Below, piece by piece: positions 18,301-23,948 of a stretch of DNA of 40,378 nt (position 1 is its first letter; every line of letters begins with the position of its first letter). Made by a program: the position numbers and the translations under genes. The notes under the pieces were generated by a model that was given only the letters and a program-made list of their open reading frames with translations, made no database searches and was not told the origin of the DNA. This DNA is from Anaeromicrobium sp. GTDB taxonomy: Bacteria; Bacillota; Clostridia; Peptostreptococcales; Thermotaleaceae. The stretch covers positions 1-40,378 of the forward strand of contig NZ_JAOART010000148.1 of the NCBI RefSeq assembly GCF_025210435.1, read 5' to 3'.

Positions 18301-19760
18301 ATGAATTAATAGGATTTAGTAAATACATAGATGAGCTTACTGTTGGTGAAGCTGTATACGAATCAGTACATTATACTGTTAAAGAAAAGGATGCACCTAA
18401 GCTTAAAAACATAGCCACGGCAAAAAGTAAAGAGACGGGTACTATAAGATCTAATGAGTGGATTGTAGATGTTCAAATTAATCCAAATCTAAGATTTATG
18501 AAATCAGGTCCTATAGGTTCTGTTAAAGTTGGAGATGACATATCATATTTATTCAGTGTACAAAATATAGGTGATACTGTAATAAAAAGTGTATATGTGG
18601 AAGACTCCATGCTGAATTTTAGTAACATAATTGAAGATCTTAAGGTAGGTAGCTCGAAGGAACTTCATCCAAATACTTATAGGGTAACACAAGAGGATTA
18701 TTGGAGAGGATTTATAACAAATAGGGCAGAAGCTTATTTTACAGTATCTGAAACTGTTTATGGCTCCGTATATAAATCTGAGAAAATCACTTCCACATGG
18801 ACCATACCTGTAATTGAAGCAGATAAAGATCTGAAGATAGAAAAAACTGTAGATAAAAAATCTGCTAAAGTGGGAGATGTGCTTAACTACACTATTAAAG
18901 TAACAAATACAGGTGACGTTAGATTAGATAATATCCATATTATAGATCCTTTAATCCATTTAGATGACATTATATCACTTGAAAAGGGTGAATCTAAAGT
19001 GTTCACGGGAACCTATAGGGTGAAAAAATCTGATGAACATAAGGGCAAAATCATTAATAAAGCCATAGCAGATAGTAAGGATACGGATTCTGTAAGCAGT
19101 ATTGTAGAAACAAAAATAGTAAAAGAACCGGACGATGGTTCTTCAACTGACAGTGGTGGTTCAACTGGTGGAGGTGGTGGCGGTGATTCAACGCCAGATA
19201 AACCTGATAAACCAGATAAACCAGATAAACCAGATAAACCAAGTGGTGGAGGTGGTGGAGGTAATCCTCCTAAGTCAGAAGAACCGGAGGAACCAAAGGA
19301 ACCAGAGGTGCCTGTAACAGAAGAAGTACCAAAGAATGAAGAAGTACCAAAGGAATTAGAGGAATCTAAATCACAGGATACGCCAAAAGAACCAGATCAA
19401 TTAAATCTAAATAAAGTAACTAATGAGGATACACCAATAAATGGGGTTGTGAAAGTTCCAGAGGGTGGTATGGTTAATATAAAAGAAGAACCATCAAATG
19501 GAAAAGTAACTATTGATGAAAATGGAAATTGGAAGTACACGCCAAATCCAGGCTTTGTAGGTAAAGATAAATTCACAATAAGAGTTACGGATGAAAATGG
19601 AAATGAAGAAGAAATTATAGTAGAAATAGATGTGGAAGAAATACCCCTTGGAATTATGAGTACCCTTCCAAAGACGGGAGAAGAAAATAATTTAGGATTA
19701 TATCTATTTGGCTCCATGTTAATTTTAGTTGGTGTAATATTGAGAAGAAGGGTTATATAA
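9399..19760 (+). CDS. Giant LPXTG-anchored adhesin with DUF11 and SdrD B-type repeats
   Basis: A wall-anchored protein of 3,453 aa. The ATG at 9399 is 6 nt from GGAAGGAGG; a TTG one codon earlier is less likely. Order: signal peptide (~1-36); several DUF11/isopeptide-like beta domains (~40-1200, with recurring 'DVEIVDTLPQNGTFVSS' type motifs); an SdrD B-type domain at ~1210-1350 (IGNFIWFDKNNDGYQNDG); more DUF11 domains (~1360-2260); five consecutive B-type domains (~2264-2810, motif IGDxVWxDxxxDGxxDxxExGI with Asp-rich likely Ca2+ sites); four further DUF11 domains (~2815-3240); a Gly-rich and PDK-repeat wall-spanning linker (~3245-3335); a Big/cadherin-like domain (~3340-3418); LPKTG at 3423-3427, a hydrophobic helix and RRR tail. 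The likely role is adhesion or cell-cell contact; the sortase at 7406 is a candidate anchor enzyme. The gene ends in a strong terminator. Confidence 0.95.
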   Translation: MKNFYKGSNPWVSLFTIVVLLLQVFLPFIQIVGFAADDSGGLTISQSVNKTKIKPKEEITVKLDYSSSNIDNNFYDVELSYTLPPGAIYKSVTRSGHVIEDPIYDPSTRRVTFKLGDRLSTTDKSLFPSGGNGFVEVKFAFPSPSVYPNGKTIKLNKAELKGKLNSSSGTLKTAYGNIVNLTMSLADSWIITKTAPKTATISTNPNQKELKVDYTINLSGGNINLKDVEIVDTLPQNGTFVSSTITPTSRNGNTLTWKLSDVIAGKTTSINVKIKFPIFRNSGDVGVKEGDSRRNSVSVTGYPIEMKDDGTIGKWSQKIDFKESSASATTGFIKSTAVWKVDTSGPEKVKLTKDPRVKEVQVGYNVRLINGDIDLKDVDLSYRLPDDVIYKSSEGGVYDENNHTINWHFEDVSVSNPPNKRVVVKYKIDRQGSGIGVKHNSIRSNTAMARAYPIEIKDGKIVKGDTPVTFNPASHSITTKFINSDEQWYIYKGALSKYTIPNDDSKNTKEMVYTITLNTTDNGDYNIPLKEVTIIDTLPQDAQYISSSINPISMVGNKITWKLTDVSPKNTPSIIVKVKYPIDRNNLGIGVVPNSTRTNSVFVEGYPIELDHNGDEIKSSEKLVFKTNIANATTNFVSPPDPKPKFNLGIYDYNSDKNFGHGDEIIYTIDFNNIKDNGHTLSNVVITDENLSEHIDFKEIYLGRSLLSANYTFAYKTNKKGWINDSTSRNTQSENIINISSLSLDSDEYIRGIRLIYDTIPVNFKFSEKIKLKGMVKSLASNNSFIENNANLEYGFNVFTGNTRKSLSDGINFKVLIDKAWISHLEKKKLTEDENYAHYTLEDIEFELLATNHGRLGTGSLKKPILIDVVPNGFEYLSNNKWKSTWNTLNGHIPEPKFEKYENYPNLGETTLKWYWNDYDLPKGKSIRLKYDLRIKSYADVGVHTNKLYMISEGEYLTSAGINIEPDSEDLDKDPTTSNRLVGNPSNIKVRETPALNAYKWVRGEFDGDNYKRLNEKGSTTPGGSADYKLEVFNGGNVHVNNIEIIDILPYIGDTAVLNPSQKRKSQWSPYLIKKLSEGNLPIVKDSNGIITHANVEVYYSTATDPVRKKGTGEIGSENPNWSKKPPSDITSVRSLKFLINGFDDSRGLEPGNILTLHWKMRSPVGAPTSGEVAWNSISMSGETLDSKGDRVSLLPAEPLKVGIEVKTNPIGEIGNFIWFDKNNDGYQNDGYDDQSAGINGITVNLHKKDSGTDNWNIVDTTLTGNDHQGNPGYYLFPYLERGNYYVSFEIPNYYKVGKKDAHIPETTTNDDSKDSDGYEDGSTIRTAEMVIDTSSESTRKNHNVDLGLIQSSGLPSLNVKKTAIGYKKTDGTEVLFNGTKGPVNKDETILYEILVENNGTVPLNNIRLEDEMVNEGFKFTKATFTDPNSNEKEFEPIDEDLNVIYKDTPNTLTVNTLGVNEKYEFYGEYKVIEADANEACDNKNPVKNTLKVWANELKDNTDPTNPPCKEVEETVHISALRLEKIVSQIKRKEKTEFENVTDISNLAVEVGDIIKYKITAYNEGSIDLDHVKIDDPKVNLLQHDLGTIEKGNSKFIEVPYTVSESDLSSSILNEAFATNDHIRYEVKGENKVYVKDLTVTKTVTKINGKAAKKRDGKFIANVGDKIEYTISFKNTGNSPLTNVKIIKDELRTSRNSDSPDTLESDKVVFSTLGVGQRKVYKINYIVKEEDIGSKGTTLPINNYVEAISEDTQIIKTSSVNVEIAHLEIEKTADKGPYAVGDSVNYTIEVTNKGSVDLNNININDPLLADITNKKITLLADRTSLNNSQILKGSYMVKSSDLLEGSDNNIENAKIKNTVTAKHDYIGTKDANVVVDTFGINLEKTVYIGSYQSGQVGGELAVGLKDQPVTYIFTVKNTGSTHLDHIKITDLNLKNSSGHDLTQGHMNKVRGHLPLVPGEEVAYYYETNINGDLTNTARVTGNPVDLNGDDIGKIPEDKNPYDSDTAQVDEVAPKITIDKSILTGHGDTVTKSVYRETNDPITYVFTVKNEGDTYINNISIVDEPLGLKPNTWPTRGKVFLGPGETTTYQYKSTVEGSLTNIAKAIGDATDSNKNKYPKIPLVESKESSAKVYVVNPQVEIEKTVANGHIDHISKSSDVVSDYKDGPITYFFRVINKGDTYLHNIRINDSKLGINKSKMQLGSGDDTKALASGDDIIYYYHTKINGDITNEGEVIATPSDSSGNKLVGILDDVSHEDTANVKVLGKIGDYVWLDSNADGIQDSDEKGIKGVKVTLTNDSNTTNKHRITDIHGKYLFEDLESGKYTITVDTNTLTPNGLVICKDSYPKDLSSDSTTKVTLKDGEIIHTVDFGYKHSGKLEGIVWMDFNKNGKKDSEEEGLENIILSLTRKGDNKTFKEATTDGDGKYTFNDLPEGEYIVKVTMPEDKKLEQVYDPDGTLDHMNTVKLPAGGKKDKIDFGYLYSGAIGDTIWYDLDEDGIKDEGEEGIKGIGVRLVRNSDGKNFTTKTDSEGKYIFNDLPKDKYVVTVTMPKDKRLKQVSDPVNNKSSDDTYEPKNSYTIDLDKGEQNLTADFGYNHTGSIGDYVWLDLDGDGDEDLHEKGIKHIKLILKDKSGKISDKRVITGNDGEYLFEKLPSGEYTIEVDISTIPKYLKPSYDLDSTPDNHTSVKLSLGENKKDVDFGYVSTGFIGDRVWKDEHDYGVHNRDEKGIDGVKVTLYLKENHVFKEKGITTTKDGGKYFFDKLIMGEYKIELDESTLPEENMYVTYNLDGEKDNTTTVILSEDNISTDKVDFAYRSAIPNLTIQKEANKENVEIGDTIEYTFTIRNEGETVVENVYVEDDMLSFRKNMGTLTVGQAVYEKVEYMVLQRDIPDSNIKVAKTYDIVNIAQVYSDQTEKESSNECIVKLNTNPGLMLKKTGPRGTVQIGDEIEYSLFLMNEGDTVVHHVYLEDELIGFSKYIDELTVGEAVYESVHYTVKEKDAPKLKNIATAKSKETGTIRSNEWIVDVQINPNLRFMKSGPIGSVKVGDDISYLFSVQNIGDTVIKSVYVEDSMLNFSNIIEDLKVGSSKELHPNTYRVTQEDYWRGFITNRAEAYFTVSETVYGSVYKSEKITSTWTIPVIEADKDLKIEKTVDKKSAKVGDVLNYTIKVTNTGDVRLDNIHIIDPLIHLDDIISLEKGESKVFTGTYRVKKSDEHKGKIINKAIADSKDTDSVSSIVETKIVKEPDDGSSTDSGGSTGGGGGGDSTPDKPDKPDKPDKPDKPSGGGGGGNPPKSEEPEEPKEPEVPVTEEVPKNEEVPKELEESKSQDTPKEPDQLNLNKVTNEDTPINGVVKVPEGGMVNIKEEPSNGKVTIDENGNWKYTPNPGFVGKDKFTIRVTDENGNEEEIIVEIDVEEIPLGIMSTLPKTGEENNLGLYLFGSMLILVGVILRRRVI
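16190..17835 (+). repeat. Five tandem SdrD B-type domain repeats inside the adhesin
   Basis: Repeat units begin near 16191, 16520, 16844, 17189 and 17510, each ~325-345 bp. Each opens with a variant of IGDYVWLD and closes with 'DFGY'. The nucleotide sequences have diverged, so this is an old protein-level duplication rather than a recent array. The fifth unit has a weaker Asp motif (KDEHDYGVHN). Confidence 0.8.
19194..19238 (+). repeat. 9-bp tandem repeat (CCAGATAAA x5) in the adhesin linker
   Basis: Five units encode Pro-Asp-Lys; four are identical and the second differs by one base (CCTGATAAA). Flanking Gly-rich codon runs are also repetitive. Such units are prone to copy-number change by slippage without breaking the frame, which would alter the length of the wall-spanning region. 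Confidence 0.85.
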
Positions 19761-19763
19761 TTT

Positions 19764-19794
19764 AATAAGACAGGGGTTTGTCCCCTGTCTTATT
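19764..19794 (+). terminator. Strong terminator of the adhesin gene
   Basis: A 13-bp perfect stem (19764-19776 with 19782-19794), 5-nt loop, GC-rich at the loop side, ending in T's to 19796. It lies in the convergent gap before the LytTR regulator. Confidence 0.93.
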
Positions 19795-19826
19795 TTAGTA
19801 TAATTGAAATTTTTAATTTTCAAATG

Positions 19827-20570
19827 CTAATATTCAAGTAATTGTTTCAATAAAGATGCTTTATTTCTGCTTACAGGGATTTTCTTATGACAATTTTTTA
19901 AAATTATATCGTATGCATATCTAATACAAGGAATAAGACGTTGAATTTTATCTAAGTTTATTAAATAACTCTTGTGGCATCTAAAGAAGTTTTGATCTCC
20001 TAATTTATTTTCATAATAATTTAAAGTTTTGGAGGAACTATATTTATAATCTTTTGTCTGGATAGTAATGGTTTTTCCATTAGCTTCAAAATATAAAATA
20101 TCTTCAATAGGTAGAAGGACAATATCGCCACTATCATTTGCAAATATTTTCTTGAAAGTATCATTATAATTAGAAGTCACATCCAATATGTTTTTATGAT
20201 TTAAATTTGAATTATATTTTAATAACTTATCTATACATTGATCCATTCTACGGGGCAAAATTGGTTTAAGTAAATAGTCAATTGCATTTACTTCAAAGGC
20301 ATTTAGGGCATATTCATCATAGGCAGTAACAAATACAATTTTAATGTTTTCAAACATATTAATGATCTGCCCAGCAAGGGATAAACCATTTATAGTAGGC
20401 ATATCTATATCTATAAAAAGAACATCTGGATTCAATGTTTTAAGATTTCCCAATGCCTCAAGGGGATTAGAATAGACTCCTACGATTGATATTTGTTCAT
20501 ATTTATTTAAAATTTTAGTAAGAAGGTTTAATGCACTTTTTTCGTCATCAATTAATACGGCTTTCATCAT
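19827..20570 (-). CDS. LytTR-family response regulator
   Basis: A 247-aa transcription regulator. The N-terminal receiver domain (~1-120) has acidic Asp8/Asp9, the phospho-acceptor Asp54 (FIDIDMP), Thr82 (VTAYDEYAL) and Lys102 (LKPI). The C-terminal LytTR DNA-binding domain (~140-245) shows the typical 'DILYFEANGKTITIQT' and 'FFRCHKSYLINLDKI' blocks. The start has AGGAGG 6 nt upstream. No histidine kinase gene is next to it, so it is an orphan in this window. LytTR regulators often control surface or secreted proteins, and the adhesin lies convergently alongside, but a regulatory link is only a guess. Confidence 0.92.
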   Translation of the reverse strand: MMKAVLIDDEKSALNLLTKILNKYEQISIVGVYSNPLEALGNLKTLNPDVLFIDIDMPTINGLSLAGQIINMFENIKIVFVTAYDEYALNAFEVNAIDYLLKPILPRRMDQCIDKLLKYNSNLNHKNILDVTSNYNDTFKKIFANDSGDIVLLPIEDILYFEANGKTITIQTKDYKYSSSKTLNYYENKLGDQNFFRCHKSYLINLDKIQRLIPCIRYAYDIILKNCHKKIPVSRNKASLLKQLLEY

Positions 20571-20677
20571 ATATAACCTCCTGTTTTCATAATAAAAGTA
20601 ATTTTATTTAAAAGGGATATAAGAGTATTTTTTTGTAACCCTATATTAGAAATATATGCCCATTTACTACTAGCGTT

Positions 20678-21697
20678 TTACTCTTTATATAATACCCTAT
20701 CATCAATAGAATCAATAGACTTGCATCCGGTAAGGACCATAGCCGACTTAATATCTGATTTTAATCTATCTAAATAGATTCTTACACCTTTATCCTGTCC
20801 ACCAAAGGAAGTCATAACAAAGGGTCTACCAATTAATACGGCATCAGCCCCTAGGGCAATCATCTTAATTACATCAATTCCACTTCTAACTCCACCATCA
20901 GCAAGGATAGTAATCTTTCCACCTACAGCCCTTGAGATTTTAGGAAGAACATCTGCCACACCAGGAGTGTGATCTAGAACCCTTCCTCCATGGTTAGACA
21001 CTACTATGGCATCTGCTCCTGTTTCTACAGCAAGTTCTGCTTCATCTACGGTCATAATCCCCTTTAATATGAAGGGTAAATTAGTACTATCTACAATTTC
21101 TTTTATCTCGTCTACTGTTTTTGGTGTTACAGGTTTTCCATGGAGGGCCAATGTGATTAGACCACAGGCATCAATATCCATACCTACTGCAAAGGCACCA
21201 GCCTTCTCTGCTTTTTTAATTTTCTCTATAACATTTTTATTCTCCCAGGGCTTTATTATTGCAATTCCTTGTCCGTTGTATTTTTCCAAAGTTTCTAGAT
21301 TTTTAATCAAGAATGAATCTACAGCCGTATCTCCTACCATAGGATAGATACCACCATCTAGGCAACCCTTTATAACCCAAGATATATATTCTTCCTCAGA
21401 AAATTTACCTCCCATGTTTAAAGTTGTCCCTGAAACAGGAGCAGCAAACACGGGAATATCTAATTCTTTTCCAAATAAATGTATAGATGTATCCGGATCC
21501 TTAACATTATGTATAGTTCTCATATTTACTTTATATTTATTTAAAGATAATACATTAGATTTAAAGGAACTACCAGTACCCTTTCCTCCCATTCCAGGAA
21601 CTTGGCCACTACAAACGGTACCATCACATACTTTACATACACTACAACTTCCTCTTAGATTTAATCGTCCATCTCTTAATACATCAGGAAAATTCAT
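20678..21697 (-). CDS. FMN-dependent alpha-hydroxy-acid oxidase/dehydrogenase with N-terminal Cys cluster
   Basis: A 339-aa TIM-barrel flavoprotein of the lactate/glycolate oxidase family, which oxidises L-2-hydroxy acids to keto acids. Family residues are present: FMN-side AAP (~85-87), Lys212 (ILKG), catalytic His236 and Arg239 (SNHGGR), DGGVRSG from Asp267 and GR at 290-291. The N-terminus carries Cys18, Cys21, Cys24 and Cys29 (CSVCKVCDGTVC), absent from textbook lactate oxidases and suggestive of a metal or Fe-S site in an anaerobe; O2 need not be the acceptor. AAGGAGG lies close upstream of the ATG. A minus-strand promoter is plausible (TATAAT, complement of 21732-21737, with TTTTCA 17 bp upstream). 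It is monocistronic. Confidence 0.87.
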   Translation of the reverse strand: MNFPDVLRDGRLNLRGSCSVCKVCDGTVCSGQVPGMGGKGTGSSFKSNVLSLNKYKVNMRTIHNVKDPDTSIHLFGKELDIPVFAAPVSGTTLNMGGKFSEEEYISWVIKGCLDGGIYPMVGDTAVDSFLIKNLETLEKYNGQGIAIIKPWENKNVIEKIKKAEKAGAFAVGMDIDACGLITLALHGKPVTPKTVDEIKEIVDSTNLPFILKGIMTVDEAELAVETGADAIVVSNHGGRVLDHTPGVADVLPKISRAVGGKITILADGGVRSGIDVIKMIALGADAVLIGRPFVMTSFGGQDKGVRIYLDRLKSDIKSAMVLTGCKSIDSIDDRVLYKE

Positions 21698-21776
21698 TTA
21701 AATACCTCCTTAAGTTCTTCTCTTAATAAATATTATAAGTTTCAATTGGCAATTTGAAAAGAGTCATATGCTTATT

Positions 21777-21840
21777 AGGCATATTTAAAAAATAAATTAG
21801 TCATTTCACTGGTTATTTGAATTATTTCTTTCATATGCCT
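21777..21840. repeat. AGGCATAT-ended MITE-like repeat, medium form (copy B)
   Basis: A 64-bp copy with ends AGGCATAT and ATATGCCT and internal AATAAATTAGTCATTTCACT followed by GGTTATTTGAATTA. It equals the two ends of the 158-bp copy at 25271-25428 with the middle deleted. It lies in the 475-bp gap between the oxidase and pyridoxamine kinase genes, ~78 bp before structured element copy 3. No coding potential; no clear target duplication. Confidence 0.72.
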
Positions 21841-21873
21841 TATTAAAAATCTATATAAAAGTTTAAAATAGTT

Positions 21874-21884
21874 TATAATATAAT
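21874..21884 (+). promoter_or_regulatory. Possible -10 region before structured element copy 3
   Basis: Two overlapping TATAAT boxes (21874-21879 and 21879-21884) would place a transcription start near 21890, about 28 nt before the element. No good -35 is seen. Confidence 0.35.
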
Positions 21885-21917
21885 GGTAAATGAGCGTTTA
21901 TAGATTCATTATTTATA

Positions 21918-22133
21918 AACTTGCTTTATGTGAGCCTACTTCAGGAAAATATATTTTAATTTTTATCCATCTAAGTCGCCTGTCACATGCTAAAGTGTAA
22001 ATTTTAAAACTAGGTTCATGTGTTATGTTGACTATGCTTAAGATATAGTGACGCTCCAGATTCCTAAAAATTAAAATATATTTTCCTTCGTAGGCAAGTT
22101 ACTGTATAAAGTAAGCTTAGTGTTACGAAATCC
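21918..22133 (+). ncRNA. Dispersed structured RNA-like element, copy 3
   Basis: A complete copy of ~216 nt. Helices: CTTGCTTTAT (21920-21929) with ATAAAGTAAG (22106-22115, one G-U); GCCTAC (21934-21939) with GTAGGC (22090-22095); a perfect 23-bp helix (21943-21965 with 22065-22087); inner GTCAC with GTGAC. Compared with copy 2, the long helix has several substitutions and every one is matched on the opposite strand. The tail TTAGTGTTACGAAATC is identical to that of copy 2. The pyridoxamine kinase gene starts 40 nt after its end. A cis-regulatory leader, a processed small RNA and a mobile repeat are all possible; the gene contexts of the three copies have nothing obvious in common. Confidence 0.62.
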
Positions 22134-22172
22134 ATACAATATAATTTCTAAAAAGAGGGGGAAAAATATAAT

Positions 22173-23042
22173 ATGAAGCATTTAGTAAAAAGAGTAGCGG
22201 CAGTACATGATTTGTCAGGGTTTGGAAGAGCATCCTTGTCTGTTATAGTACCCATACTATCCACTATGAAAGTTCAGGTGTGTCCATTACCTACAGCCGT
22301 TTTGTCTACCCATACGGGAGGATTTGAAGGATATAATTTTATAGATTTAACAGAGACCATGGAACCTACCATAGAACATTGGGAAAAATTAGGCATAAAT
22401 TTTGATTGCATATATAGTGGTTTTTTAGGATCTCCTAAACAAGTTAATATAGTATCAAAATGTATAGATACCTTTAAAAGGGAAGACAATATAGTAGTAG
22501 TAGACCCTGTTATGGGGGACAATGGAAAACTATATGATACTATGGATGATGAAATGGTAACTAATATGAGAGGATTAATAAAGAAAGCAGATATAATAAC
22601 TCCTAATTTTACGGAAGTAATGTATCTTTTGGGAGAAGACCCAGGAAAAGAACCAGATCCTAAAAATATAAAGGAGTATCTTATGAGGCTTTCTGAAATA
22701 GGGCCTAATATAGTTATAATAACTAGTGTTCCAGATAAGGATAAGAGAACTAGTGTAGTTGCCTATGATAAAAAATTCAATAGATTTTGGAAAGTAAGTT
22801 GTGAATACATACCAGCCCACTATCCTGGAACTGGAGATTCTTTTACTAGTGTAGTTATAGGAAGTTTATTACAGGGAGACAGCTTACCAATGGCATTAGA
22901 CCGTGGAGTACAATTTATAAGTTCTTGCATTAAGGCCAGTTATGGTTTTGATTATAAGGAAAGGGAAGGTATTTTACTAGAGTTAGTTTTAGAGAATTTA
23001 AAAATGCCTATACTCATGAGTAGTTATGAATTATTAGAATAA
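22173..23042 (+). CDS. Pyridoxamine/pyridoxal kinase
   Basis: A ribokinase-family enzyme of 289 aa that phosphorylates the B6 vitamers pyridoxal, pyridoxine or pyridoxamine to feed the PLP pool in the cytoplasm. Typical features: N-terminal VAAVHDLSGFGRASL substrate loop (~8-22), TAVLSTHTGG (41-50), DPVMGD (111-116), TPNFTE (143-148), and the GTGDSF anion hole with catalytic Asp222 near the C-terminus. The length is normal for PdxY/PdxK. AGAGGGGG provides the ribosome site. It follows structured element copy 3 directly and precedes a nitroreductase by 71 bp; a weak promoter may lie in that gap (TTGCAT...CATAAT, 19-nt spacer), so an operon is not certain. Confidence 0.88.
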   Translation: MKHLVKRVAAVHDLSGFGRASLSVIVPILSTMKVQVCPLPTAVLSTHTGGFEGYNFIDLTETMEPTIEHWEKLGINFDCIYSGFLGSPKQVNIVSKCIDTFKREDNIVVVDPVMGDNGKLYDTMDDEMVTNMRGLIKKADIITPNFTEVMYLLGEDPGKEPDPKNIKEYLMRLSEIGPNIVIITSVPDKDKRTSVVAYDKKFNRFWKVSCEYIPAHYPGTGDSFTSVVIGSLLQGDSLPMALDRGVQFISSCIKASYGFDYKEREGILLELVLENLKMPILMSSYELLE

Positions 23043-23113
23043 AAAATTTAAAAAAGTCCTTGCATTTAACAAAGAGAAAATGAACATAATAATTTGTAAG
23101 GAGTGTGATTTGA

Positions 23114-23668
23114 TTGAATTTTTATGATGTAATAAATAAAAGAAGTAGTGAGAGAAGTTTTAAAGATACACCCATATGCGAAAAGAAAATGGGAAGGATA
23201 ATGGAAGCTACCATGAAATCTCCTTCTTGGAAAAATCAAAGTTCTTACAAAATCATTTTAGTAAATGAAAAATCAGAAAAGGATAAATTGGCTGGAGCTG
23301 TTATGAATGATGGAAATAACGGAGAAAATGCTTTAAGAGAGGCTCCAATGGTGGCCGTTGTAGTAGGAAATCCAAATGTTTCTGGAAAAATTGGAGACAA
23401 AGAATACTATTTAGTAGATGGAGCCATTGCCATGGAACATCTCATTTTGGCAGCTACTAATGAAGGTTATGGTACTTGCTGGATCGGTGCAATTGATGAG
23501 GCTACGGTAAAGAGTACTTTGAACATACCTGATGAATACAAGGTTATAGGTGTGACTCCCATAGGAGAAGTAAATAAACATGAAGCACAAGACAGTAATA
23601 CTCATATGTCTGATCATGTGTTCATAAACAAATGGGAAAATAAATTTAATAAGGACAAACTTAACTAA
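23114..23668 (+). CDS. Nitroreductase-family FMN protein
   Basis: An NAD(P)H:FMN oxidoreductase-like protein of 184 aa. The TTG start follows AAGGAG by 10 nt and no closer in-frame ATG exists. Family motifs: KRSSERSF near 9-16 (FMN phosphate contact), PSWKNQSSYKIILVN (~36-50) and GYGTCWIGA (~116-124), plus the VIGVTPIGEV strand. The length is short but normal for small anaerobe nitroreductases. The physiological substrate cannot be read from sequence. There is no clear terminator before the downstream promoter at 23686. Confidence 0.88.
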   Translation: MNFYDVINKRSSERSFKDTPICEKKMGRIMEATMKSPSWKNQSSYKIILVNEKSEKDKLAGAVMNDGNNGENALREAPMVAVVVGNPNVSGKIGDKEYYLVDGAIAMEHLILAATNEGYGTCWIGAIDEATVKSTLNIPDEYKVIGVTPIGEVNKHEAQDSNTHMSDHVFINKWENKFNKDKLN

Positions 23669-23685
23669 GTTACTTAAAATGTAGT

Positions 23686-23715
23686 TTGACAATTCTGCTC
23701 ATGTTAATTTATACT
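23686..23715 (+). promoter_or_regulatory. Sigma-A-type promoter of the SNF transporter
   Basis: TTGACA (23686-23691), an 18-nt spacer and TATACT (23710-23715). It predicts a start near 23722 and a leader of about 227 nt before the transporter ATG. Confidence 0.7.
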
Positions 23716-23727
23716 AAATGAGGTAGT

Positions 23728-23932
23728 ATACTATTTATAAAATAGTATGGTAGATTAAATTGTTTTTTTAAGAGTAAGATGGCAGAATAGTAGGACAACA
23801 TTATAGTAATTAAATTTTTTAGAATATTACTATGCCCTCCTGCGGAGGGCTTGTATTATTGAGAGTTAAATTATCCACTAAGGGTGAGATTTCTTAATAA
23901 TATGAGTCCACCATCTGGAGGGTTTTATTATT
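23728..23932 (+). promoter_or_regulatory. Structured leader of the SNF transporter mRNA
   Basis: Hairpins in order: ATACTATTT/AAATAGTAT (23728-23736, 23740-23748); ATAGTAAT/ATTACTAT (23803-23810, 23826-23833); a GC-rich 7-bp stem GCCCTCC/GGAGGGC (23834-23840, 23844-23850); and a composite hairpin AATAATA...TCCA/TGGA...TATTATT (23896-23932) ending 2 nt before the ribosome-binding region. The CCCTCC at 23835-23840 could alternatively pair with GGAGGG at 23917-23922. It may be an attenuator or riboswitch; I do not recognise a known class. Confidence 0.4.
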
Positions 23933-23948
23933 TTAAGGCGGTGATAAT

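Noticed and set aside
19194-19238. Possible CRISPR-like or iteron array
   Set aside because: The 9-bp units have no spacers and are in frame with the adhesin, encoding Pro-Asp-Lys.
19054-19317. ORFs in other frames across the Gly-rich and PDK linker of the adhesin
   Set aside because: They are low-complexity shadows of the repeat codons, with no ribosome sites.
22028-22062. Group I intron-like 'AAGATATAGT' block in structured element copy 3
   Set aside because: The corresponding block in copies 1 and 2 is AGGATGTTGT and pairs within the element's own GTCAC/GTGAC helix; no other intron core motifs or splice sites are seen.
23834-23850. Guanidine-II (mini-ykkC) riboswitch in the SNF leader
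   Set aside because: The GC-rich hairpin loop is TGC, not an ACGR tetraloop, and the second hairpin does not match either.
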